The notes under the pieces: model-generated | The model's database searches: none | Told to the model about the DNA's origin: nothing | Seen by the model: the letters and a program-made list of their open reading frames with translations, nothing else | Translations under genes and position numbers: made by a program | Shown: piece by piece, positions 23,253-31,156 of the stretch | Layout: every line of letters begins with the position of its first letter | Numbering within the stretch: position 1 is the first letter of the stretch | Origin: JAUXFK01 sp034189035 | Lineage (GTDB): Bacteria > Desulfobacterota > UBA8473 | Length of the DNA stretch: 36,043 nt | Assembly (NCBI GenBank): GCA_034189035.1 | Contig: JAXHVA010000045.1 | Span: forward strand, 1-36,043 | Direction: 5' to 3'

Positions 23253-26200
23253 TCAATACAGCCACACCCGCATCATTGATAGAAGTTTAGTCGTATCAAC
23301 AGGCTTGGCCAGATAGTCATTTGCCCCTGATTCAATACACTTTGCCCGATCGCCTTTCATAGCCTTTGCAGTAAGAGTAATTATTGGAAGGTCCTTAAAT
23401 CTTTTATCTTTTCTAATTTCGCTCATCGCCTCGTATCCATCCATTTCAGGCATCATAATATCCATAAGAACCAGATCAACATCGGGGTTTTTATTAAGAC
23501 ATTCGATCGCTTCTAATCCGTTTTTACCAACGAGTACTTCCATCCCCTTTTCTTCAAGTATGCTTGTAAGTGCAAAAACGTTTCGCATATCATCATCAAC
23601 CAGAAGAATCTTCTTGTTCTCTAAAATCGACTCCTTGTCATGGATCATCTTTAAAATCTTCCTCTTTTCCTCAGGAAGATCTGCCTCAACACGATGGAGA
23701 AACAACATGGTCTCATCGAGAAGCCTTTCAGGAGATTTCGCCCCTTTAATAACGACCTTTTCTGCATGCTTGTTGATAAGGGTCTCTTCTTCCCTTGTAA
23801 GTTCCCTTGCAGTGTAGACAATAACCGGTATATGAGCAATGTTTTCATCATCTCTTATCTTCAAAAGCAGATCAAGTCCAGACATATCAGGAAGACCGAG
23901 GTCGAGAATCATACAATCACAATCTCCTGTTTTAAGATGCTCAAACGCATCTTTACCAGTAGATACTTCAATGATATTAAGATCTTCATCTTTGATGAGT
24001 TCAACAATTGCCTCTCGTTGAACATCGTTATCTTCAACAATCAGCAGGTTTTTAACCTTTTTAGAAATGATACTCTCAATCCTCCTGTAAACCTCTTCGA
24101 GTTGTTTCATACCAACAGGTTTTGTAATAAAACCTACTGCACCCATTTTCAATGCATCGAAATTCTCATCAGATGCAGACAAAAAATGAACCGGTATGTG
24201 TCTGGTCTTCATATTTTCTTTAAGCCTTGACAACACAGACCATCCATCTATCCCTGGAAGTCCGACATCTAAGACAATGGCATCCGGTGTATAATAATCC
24301 GCAAAATGGATTCCAGTTTCTCCATTCTCTGCGATCAGAACCTTGAATTCCCTCTCCCTCGAAATATCCCTCAATGTGGTTGCAAATTCTTTGTCATCCT
24401 CGATAATCAAGAGGACCTTATCACCTTTGGTGATATCTCTTCGATCATCTTTTATAAATTCGTCCTGTTCAATTATCGAAGGTTTACTTTGAGCTGGCTG
24501 TTGTTTTGCTGGTTTTTCGATCTTTTCTTCTTCTACTAGTTTATCCTTAAGCTGGCTGGCTTCGTCAGGTATCGAATCTTTATCAACCGAATCTGGAAGA
24601 ACTTCCAAGTCTTCTTCCATCTTCTCAGGGATAAAAAGTTTAAATGTAGATCCTTCACCTTCGATGCTTTTAAGCTGTATCTCACCTTTTAATAACCTTG
24701 CAAGCTCTCTTGATATCGAAAGGCCGAGCCCTGTGCCTCCATATTTTCTACTTGTGGTTCCGTCTGCCTGTTGGAAGGCCTCAAAGATCAATTTCTGTTT
24801 CTCTTGTGGAATTCCCTCCCCTGTATCTTCGACAGAAAAGGCGATTGTTTCATGACGGATCAGGCCACTGTTTGAAAGATCTTCCCCTTGATCCGGGCGA
24901 CTGACTTTCAGACTCACATACCCTTCTTTTGTAAATTTAAAGGCATTGGTGAGAAGATTCCTAATAACCTGCTCCACCCTTTTCTGGTCTGTATAGATAC
25001 GATCCGGCAATCCTTTAGCGATATTTATCTTAAGGGGAATCCCCTTGTTGTCCGAAACAGGTCTAAAAATCTCCTTAATATTTGTGGTAATATACTCTAT
25101 CTTTGTACTCTCAATATTGAGGTCCATCTTGCCTGCTTCTACTTTTGACAGATCGAGTATCTCATTGATAAGTGTTAAAAGCTCTCCACCAGATGAGTTA
25201 ATAGTCTTCGCAAAGTTTACCTGTTTCTCACTGAGGTGACCATCTTTGTTCTCAAAAAGTAGATTTGAAAGCAAAAGGATACTGTTGAGAGGGGTCCTTA
25301 GTTCATGGGACATGTTTGCCAGAAATTCAGACTTGTATTTACTGGCCGTCTCCAAATCCATTGCCTTCTTCTCCAGAAGCTTCTTAGCATTTTCAAGATC
25401 CTGATTCTTCGTGTTAATATCTCGTTTCTGTTGTTCAAGGAGCTCACTCTGCTCCTCCAGTTCCTCATTGCTCTGCTGAAGCTCTTCCTGCTGGGCCTGT
25501 AGGTCCTCTTCTGACTTTTTAAGCGCTTTGGCCTGCCCTTCTAACTCTTCATTGGTCTGGCGCAGTTCTTCTTGCTGTGACTCCAACTCTTCTGCCTGCT
25601 GCTGAGTCTTCATAAGCAAAGCAGACATCTTGTTACGAGACTGTGCTGAATCTATGGCAATCGCTATTCCCTCAGCAACCTGTTCCATAAAGGACTGGTC
25701 TAAATCAGAGAACCTGTGGAACGCCCCAAGCTCAATGATCGCCTTCACTTTATTGTTCAAAAGACAAGGCGAGATGAGAATGCTTTCAGATATTGCCTCT
25801 CCTGTACCGGAACGAATCTTCATGTAACCATCAGGGCAATCGTCTATAATAACAGGTCTCTTTTCCAAAGCAACCTGACCGACCAGACCCTCGCCAATCA
25901 GAAATTGCTTGTCTAAAACATCGGGATTATGGTTTGCATAGGTTCCTACAAGAGAGAGCGACTCATCATCATCTGATACATACAGTGCGCCGATTTTTGC
26001 ACTGAGATAATTACTGATAAAGCTTATAATACTCTGGCTGATAATACGAAGGTTCTCCTCTCCCCTCAACCGATCGCTCAGTTCCATAAATCCCCTATTC
26101 AAAAACTCCTGTCTTTCGTTTTTCTCTTCAGCCTTGAGCATACGCCTTGTATTGAAATACCCAACTAAAATCGCCATAAAACCCGTGATAACAAAAAGGG

Positions 26201-27086
26201 TAGGAACCAGCTTTCTTGAAAACCCAACCCTTCTTGCAGTTTCAATCCTGGCGAACTCCATCTGATCCCAGCCTGAAGATGATATGGTCTTGGTGAGTAC
26301 AATCAACTTTGGTGCAATCGGAAAGACAGACTGCTCGATCTCTTGATTCAACTTATTCGTTAGAGCTATCAGAGTCTCAAAGGCATCGAAATAGTCTTCT
26401 ATAGAAAATATAATCTCTTCAAGCGATCTTATCCTTATCTTATTAAGGGTATCTAGAATCCCCTCTAACTCTTTCCTGGTTTCTTCAATGTATAGAGGAC
26501 TGTAACTGGCTAAATACCAGTTCACATGGATTCTTGCAGCAATGAACTCTTCGTACAAGGAACTGAAAATCTCATTAGAACCTTCCTTTTTAAAAGAGGT
26601 TAGATTCTCAAACATTTCCTTTTGGATCTTTTGACCCATCTCTATAATCGATGTTCTACTATCGTTCCTTGCTCTAAACCGGATAACTACATTTCGGTAT
26701 TTATCAAAATACTCATTTGTAAGGATTCGAATATCATCTACTATTTTTAAATCTTTTGGGGCATGTAAATGGTTTTTCGCTTTTCTGAGAGCATTCTTTA
26801 CGCTCTTTATATCAGCTTCTGCCTTTTTATTATACTTTTCATTCTGGCTAAAAACATACTTTTCTACTGAACCTCGCAAAGAAAGCAAGGACATTTCAAT
26901 TTCACGGACAAGCTGCACTTTTTCTGAAATTACCTTTGTTATTTGCTCGACTTTATCGGCCAACATCTCTGTCTGTGAAACGGATATGATTCCCAAAAGA
27001 ACGATGCAAAATAAACCGAACACGTATGGTGCCATTAACTTGAAAAAGCGTTTTTTAGAAGCTTTAGAGTCCGAATCCATACGCAA
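23253..27086 (-). CDS. Membrane hybrid histidine kinase: TM - helical sensor - TM - GAF - coiled coil - HisKA - HATPase - REC x3
   Basis: 1277 residues counted from TTG 27086; ATG 27080, two codons on, is as likely (GGGAGG upstream). TM1 17-37, a roughly 255-residue all-helical extracytoplasmic sensor, TM2 292-310, GAF 335-480, a long coiled coil 485-585 built of repeated QQEEL/NEELE units, HisKA with His594 (MSHELRTPLN), HATPase 700-820 (NAFKF, DTGEGIP, GGTGLGLS), a Pro/Lys-rich linker, then receivers with Asp940, Asp1062 and Asp1209. The second receiver keeps its conserved lysine in the VVIKGAKSPERLL form usual for this kinase type. The NEEL-type coiled coil is known from CheB-CheR-linked sensor kinases, matching the adjacent cheR and cheB. 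The sensed signal is unknown. Confidence 0.93.
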   Translation of the reverse strand: MRMDSDSKASKKRFFKLMAPYVFGLFCIVLLGIISVSQTEMLADKVEQITKVISEKVQLVREIEMSLLSLRGSVEKYVFSQNEKYNKKAEADIKSVKNALRKAKNHLHAPKDLKIVDDIRILTNEYFDKYRNVVIRFRARNDSRTSIIEMGQKIQKEMFENLTSFKKEGSNEIFSSLYEEFIAARIHVNWYLASYSPLYIEETRKELEGILDTLNKIRIRSLEEIIFSIEDYFDAFETLIALTNKLNQEIEQSVFPIAPKLIVLTKTISSSGWDQMEFARIETARRVGFSRKLVPTLFVITGFMAILVGYFNTRRMLKAEEKNERQEFLNRGFMELSDRLRGEENLRIISQSIISFISNYLSAKIGALYVSDDDESLSLVGTYANHNPDVLDKQFLIGEGLVGQVALEKRPVIIDDCPDGYMKIRSGTGEAISESILISPCLLNNKVKAIIELGAFHRFSDLDQSFMEQVAEGIAIAIDSAQSRNKMSALLMKTQQQAEELESQQEELRQTNEELEGQAKALKKSEEDLQAQQEELQQSNEELEEQSELLEQQKRDINTKNQDLENAKKLLEKKAMDLETASKYKSEFLANMSHELRTPLNSILLLSNLLFENKDGHLSEKQVNFAKTINSSGGELLTLINEILDLSKVEAGKMDLNIESTKIEYITTNIKEIFRPVSDNKGIPLKINIAKGLPDRIYTDQKRVEQVIRNLLTNAFKFTKEGYVSLKVSRPDQGEDLSNSGLIRHETIAFSVEDTGEGIPQEKQKLIFEAFQQADGTTSRKYGGTGLGLSISRELARLLKGEIQLKSIEGEGSTFKLFIPEKMEEDLEVLPDSVDKDSIPDEASQLKDKLVEEEKIEKPAKQQPAQSKPSIIEQDEFIKDDRRDITKGDKVLLIIEDDKEFATTLRDISREREFKVLIAENGETGIHFADYYTPDAIVLDVGLPGIDGWSVLSRLKENMKTRHIPVHFLSASDENFDALKMGAVGFITKPVGMKQLEEVYRRIESIISKKVKNLLIVEDNDVQREAIVELIKDEDLNIIEVSTGKDAFEHLKTGDCDCMILDLGLPDMSGLDLLLKIRDDENIAHIPVIVYTARELTREEETLINKHAEKVVIKGAKSPERLLDETMLFLHRVEADLPEEKRKILKMIHDKESILENKKILLVDDDMRNVFALTSILEEKGMEVLVGKNGLEAIECLNKNPDVDLVLMDIMMPEMDGYEAMSEIRKDKRFKDLPIITLTAKAMKGDRAKCIESGANDYLAKPVDTTKLLSMMRVWLY

Positions 27087-27143
27087 TATACCTCCCTACA
27101 GTATTGAGCCCCGATCTTGGTTTTCAATCCTGGTATCAATCTT

Positions 27144-27455
27144 TTACTCTTGTATCATCCTTAATTTAAAATGATGATCAAGCCGCATGGCTTTAAGGAG
27201 TTGATATATATCTTTAGATACATTTATAACTGTCAAATTTCCGTCATATTCGCGAAGCGTATTACATGTAGCGATCAGGATCCCTATACCGATAGAGTCA
27301 ATTATTTTCACAGATGTTAGATCTATAACCAGTTCCTTACATCCTTCTTGGAGTTCACAAAGAATCTCTTCTCTAAACTTTTGAGCGGTTTTGGCTATTA
27401 TATTCTCACTCGGTTTTACGATTATCTTACTCTTTTCTCTGACAATTTCATTCAT
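27144..27455 (-). CDS. STAS-domain anti-sigma factor antagonist (RsbV/SpoIIAA type)
   Basis: 103 residues from ATG 27455 (GGAGGG 5 nt before); an ATG one codon earlier is too close to the ribosome site. A single STAS domain: ELVIDLTSVKIIDSIGIGIL carries the Asp-Ser pair whose serine (residue 54 from this start) is the phosphorylation switch in RsbV-type proteins. Unphosphorylated forms bind and neutralise an anti-sigma kinase. The gene follows the REC-PP2C phosphatase on the same strand after 379 nt, and that phosphatase is the likely activator. No RsbW-type kinase or alternative sigma factor is in the window. Confidence 0.9.
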   Translation of the reverse strand: MNEIVREKSKIIVKPSENIIAKTAQKFREEILCELQEGCKELVIDLTSVKIIDSIGIGILIATCNTLREYDGNLTVINVSKDIYQLLKAMRLDHHFKLRMIQE

Positions 27456-27458
27456 CAT

Positions 27459-27837
27459 GACCCTCCACTTTTTTGCAAAATTGCTGTGTATAAATACATA
27501 CAGTTAAACAATTTATGCAATTATCATGCCCTAAGTTAAATAAGATATCAAGGGCACGGTGAAATGCCATGATTATTTCATTTTCTTTTTTTTCTATTTA
27601 TTAAACAGTGTATTAAATCAATGGAATGGTCAATCTTCTGAAATGGGTTATGGAAAGGTGATAGATTTTTTTACAATACATCTTTACAATAATTTATGCC
27701 ATCCTTTTATCTTCTTCCTTAAATTACGAATCCTATCACTGGCCAGAGTGATTTTCGTCAAAATACCGACATTTCGTTTCACATTTGTTGGTTTTTACTC
27801 AATCTCTTTAAAAGAGAAGTATCGTTAAATTATATAA
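27459..27837. other. Intergenic region between the REC-PP2C gene and the STAS gene
   Basis: 379 nt, very AT-rich. An 89-codon open frame on the plus strand (27559-27828) is a run of Phe/Leu/Ile codons without a ribosome site and is treated as AT-rich noise. On the minus strand TTGCAT with an 18-bp spacer to TATTTA, just upstream of the STAS gene, could be a promoter, so STAS and the genes after it may form a separate transcript. No clear terminator was found after the phosphatase gene. Confidence 0.5.
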
Positions 27838-29025
27838 TTACGTCTCTAAAATCTCCAATCCTAAGAGACTAATATCATCATTGGGGCCACATTTGGCACT
27901 TGTCCATTTCTGTACTTCAGAAATGAGTTTGGGGAATATCTCTTTTAATTTCAAGGTCTTCTCTTCTTTGAGAATTCGTATTATACGATCTATAGTGAAC
28001 TGTTGATTAGCCTGATTTAGAGCCTCAAGAATACCGTCAGAGTAAAGTATAATCTTTTCTTTTGGTTTGAGTTTCACAAACCCTTCTGAGTATCGAGAGT
28101 CTTTAAAAAAACCAATTGGAGGGCCGCCAACTTCGGTGAATAACTTCACTCCTTCTTCGTTTATTGCTATGAGTGATGGGTGACCAGCATTCGACCAATG
28201 GAAAGTCAATTTTAATGAGTCTAGTATTCCATACAGAATTGTAAAATACTGCCCGGCATGTAAATCCATTGGGAATTGATGATTCAGTGATTCAAGCACA
28301 TCCTTAGGGGATGTTAAAACATAGTAAGGAGGGTGGGTAGTGTATGTCTTTAATATTTCTCTTCGTTCCGTTAACAGATAACTCAATGCAACTGAAAAAA
28401 GAGCGGATGGTGCCCCATGGCCTGATACGTCCAACATATAGATTCCATAGTGATTCTCATCGAGGCGCAATACATTGAGCATGTCTCCACCTAATTGTGT
28501 ACAGGGGAAAAACTTCCAGCACATCTCAATTCCATTGATATTGGGCAGATTGTTTGGCAACAAACTCTGTTGAATCCTTGCAGCGTATTCCAGATCTTTT
28601 ATTATCTTATTGTTTGCTTCCTCCAATAAATTATTCTTATTGCGAAGTCTGTTCTCAAGTTCCAAGATTCGAATCCCAACATCAATACGGCTCTTAAGCT
28701 CTTCCTTATTGAATGGTTTGGTAAGAAAATCATCGGCTCCCGCTTCAAATCCCTCAACCAAATCTGCGATCTCCTCTTTTGATGTGACAATAATTGTATA
28801 TATATATCTCTCATTTGCATACTCTCGAATCTTCCGACAGAGTTCCGTTCCGTATATTCCAGGCATCATCCAATCGGTTATTACTATATCAAACTCTACG
28901 TCTTGGAACATTTTCCATGCCTTGAGACCATCTTCAGCTGTATAGACTTCGTGCTCCCATTTAACGATCGTCCTTTGTAAAAGCTTCATGGAAACCGGAT
29001 CATCTTCGGCAATAAGGATCTTCAT
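27838..29025 (-). CDS. Response regulator - PP2C (SpoIIE/RsbU-type) phosphatase
   Basis: 395 residues. Receiver 1-120 with phospho-Asp51 in VITDWMMPG and Lys in LTKPFNKEEL; a short coiled coil (125-160) of the type that transmits activation in RsbU-like enzymes (DLEYAARIQQSLLP); then a PP2C phosphatase domain with its metal ligands in GGDMLN, DVSGHGAPSAL, SDGILEA and GPNDDISLL. Phosphorylation of the receiver should turn the phosphatase on, and its usual substrate is a phosphoserine STAS protein, here the next gene downstream. AGAGGA 7 nt before ATG 29025. It links the two-component part of this block to a partner-switching output. Confidence 0.94.
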   Translation of the reverse strand: MKILIAEDDPVSMKLLQRTIVKWEHEVYTAEDGLKAWKMFQDVEFDIVITDWMMPGIYGTELCRKIREYANERYIYTIIVTSKEEIADLVEGFEAGADDFLTKPFNKEELKSRIDVGIRILELENRLRNKNNLLEEANNKIIKDLEYAARIQQSLLPNNLPNINGIEMCWKFFPCTQLGGDMLNVLRLDENHYGIYMLDVSGHGAPSALFSVALSYLLTERREILKTYTTHPPYYVLTSPKDVLESLNHQFPMDLHAGQYFTILYGILDSLKLTFHWSNAGHPSLIAINEEGVKLFTEVGGPPIGFFKDSRYSEGFVKLKPKEKIILYSDGILEALNQANQQFTIDRIIRILKEEKTLKLKEIFPKLISEVQKWTSAKCGPNDDISLLGLEILET

Positions 29026-29212
29026 ATATAATCCTCTTTAACTTGAAATAGTGATTGTGCATTTCATAGTTGTATAAGAATATCATATTTAATATATGCA
29101 ATAATCATACCATCTGCATATAAAAAGGGGAGGCTCTTAAAGACAGGATGTATTCATTTGTAACGATTTCTATTTTAAAGAAGAGTCGCTTCAACGGGTT
29201 GGCAACAAAAAA

Positions 29213-31066
29213 CTACTCTGATTTATCGGGGTAAATCTTGCCAAGACGTCTTGCAAAGCCTTCCCTATCATATGATTTGCTCAAGGCTTCACCATAGGAA
29301 ATCGTGTTACTTGATACGAGTTCAGCCAGAGAGTCATTCATTAAAAGGTTTCCTTTTGTTTTGCCGGTTTGCATGATCGAGCCAATCTGATTTGTCTTTT
29401 GTTCACGGATCAGATTTGCCACTGCTGTATCAATAACAAGGATCTCAAAAGCTGCACAACGGCCTCCTCCGATGCGTTTGCATAGTACCTGGGTAATCAC
29501 TCCTTTTAATGTCTCACAAAGGCTCGCTCGTATTGTACTTTGCAACTCCATAGGAAAGGAGTCAACAATGCGGGTGATTGTACTAATTGCCGTGTGGGTA
29601 TGTAAGGTCCCGACTACAAGGTGACCGGTGTTTGCAGCCTCAATCGCCATTGAAATCGTCTCTGTATTTCGAAGTTCACTGACCACTATAACGTCAGGAT
29701 CCTCTCTGAGTGCTGCCTGTAAACCTCGCGGGTAATTCGGTATATGCGAACCGATTTCGCGCTGATGGATAAGAGATTTTATATTATTATGGATAAACTC
29801 TATAGGATTTTCAAGAGTTATAATATGGCAAGAACGGTTTTTGTTTATATAATCTACTATTGAAGCAAGGGTTGTTGACTTGCCAGAACCGGTTGGCCCG
29901 GAAACCAGGATAAGGCCCTGACTATTCTTGCATATTTCTTCTATAACTGATGGCATCCGAATCTGTTTAAATGGTAAAATTGTTGAAGGTACATACTTCA
30001 AAACAGCATTGGCCCCTCGATCATCTCGAAAAAGATTCACGCGAAATCTGCCCAACTTCGGTATGATATAGCTGAAGTCAGTATCATGATTCTGTGAGAA
30101 ATCACTGCGGTTTCTTTCGCTTAATACGTCATTGAACAACTCCAAGACTTCATCCCTTCCAAGTTCTTTTGTATTTCCAATCGGAAAAATCTCACCATCG
30201 ATTCGCCAGAAAGGGGGATGATTTGCACAGAGGTGTAAATCTGATGCACCCTCGGCTACCATTCGCTTGAGAAGAGAATTCACCTTAGATTCTTTAAAAT
30301 CTTCAGCCTCTTCAATGTCTCCTCGATCTCCATCATATAATCTCTCCCATTGATCCAGGCCAGGCTGTAATCGAAGAGCTCTATTAAAAAAATCTCTCCC
30401 AATACTCATTAAATACAATTCTATCCCTGGTAGAAACTGGTGAAGAGAGCTCACAATAGTTGAACACGGCTCATCTACAAATCCAATTCTAAGGGTATTG
30501 TCCTTCATATCAAGGGGTAATACACGATGACGAATAATGAAATCCATAGGTATTTTTTTAATAACATCCAAAGATGGTATCTCCCCATCATCTTCAAACC
30601 TTGGCAAAAGCATCTTAGATGAGAGTTGATCGACCCTATGTGCAAGATTTTTACTGATTGCGATCCCAAAAGCCGATATGTTTCTAACCATGTAATTGAA
30701 CAGCTTTTTATCGAGTTTTAAGATAAGTGTTTCACCTACTGATTTTACAGTGGCTGTTCTCGGCTGATTGAGGATAAGACCAATCTCACCAATAACGCTA
30801 CACTCTTTCAATGTTGTAAGCTCAACCGGTTTGCGACTGAATTGATGTGAATGGACGACAACAGCCTCTCCCCTGACAATTATATAAAATGCGTCTGCGG
30901 CTTCTCCAGCAAAAATGATCGTTTCATCCGAATTATACTTTTGCAAAACCGCTCGTTTAGCAGCTTGAACTAACGAAGTTCGGGAAAGAGAAGACATTAT
31001 ATCTGTCTTGGCCATTGTATCTACAACGATGTCTAGAATTTCATTCTCCATTTTTACTTCTTCCAT
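29213..31066 (-). CDS. Cyclic-nucleotide-binding domain fused to a PilT-type ATPase
   Basis: 617 residues. A cyclic-nucleotide-binding domain (about 35-150) has a complete phosphate cassette, GEIGLILNQPRTATV, with Glu94, Arg103 and Thr104. Next, 160-232 resembles the N-terminal domain of GspE/PilB-type ATPases (DFIIRHRVLPLDMKDNTLRI). The PilT-like motor then starts at SLLKRMVAEGASDLHL: Walker A GPTGSGKST (390-398, Lys396), Asp box TLENPIEF with Asn420 where PilT usually has Asp, Walker B region LREDPDVIVVSELRN with Glu464, His box GHLVVGTLHT (His482, His489). The C-terminus is PilT-like to the end. This predicts a pilus-retraction-type motor gated by cAMP or cGMP. No other pilus gene is nearby. 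The adjacent cyclase gene is the likely source of ligand. Confidence 0.9.
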   Translation of the reverse strand: MEEVKMENEILDIVVDTMAKTDIMSSLSRTSLVQAAKRAVLQKYNSDETIIFAGEAADAFYIIVRGEAVVVHSHQFSRKPVELTTLKECSVIGEIGLILNQPRTATVKSVGETLILKLDKKLFNYMVRNISAFGIAISKNLAHRVDQLSSKMLLPRFEDDGEIPSLDVIKKIPMDFIIRHRVLPLDMKDNTLRIGFVDEPCSTIVSSLHQFLPGIELYLMSIGRDFFNRALRLQPGLDQWERLYDGDRGDIEEAEDFKESKVNSLLKRMVAEGASDLHLCANHPPFWRIDGEIFPIGNTKELGRDEVLELFNDVLSERNRSDFSQNHDTDFSYIIPKLGRFRVNLFRDDRGANAVLKYVPSTILPFKQIRMPSVIEEICKNSQGLILVSGPTGSGKSTTLASIVDYINKNRSCHIITLENPIEFIHNNIKSLIHQREIGSHIPNYPRGLQAALREDPDVIVVSELRNTETISMAIEAANTGHLVVGTLHTHTAISTITRIVDSFPMELQSTIRASLCETLKGVITQVLCKRIGGGRCAAFEILVIDTAVANLIREQKTNQIGSIMQTGKTKGNLLMNDSLAELVSSNTISYGEALSKSYDREGFARRLGKIYPDKSE

Positions 31067-31156
31067 TTTTCAGCCACCTTCCTTAAAAAATCAGCATTTA
31101 ATATTATAATTATTCATAATACACTCTGCTATCCTATTCACTTCCTGAGACAGGTA

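Noticed and set aside
23253..24100. Second receiver of the 1277-residue kinase as inactive because it lacks the Lys-Pro pair
   Set aside because: Asp1062 is present and a lysine stands at the expected place in VVIKGAKSPERLL, a form common in this kinase type.
27490..27520. CTGT...ACAG symmetric site upstream of the STAS gene as a LexA box
   Set aside because: The half-sites are 12 bp apart rather than 8 and the symmetry is imperfect, so it does not match known LexA boxes.
27559..27828. 89-codon open frame on the plus strand
   Set aside because: Phe/Leu/Ile-rich translation of AT-rich DNA with no ribosome site and no family resemblance; probably chance.
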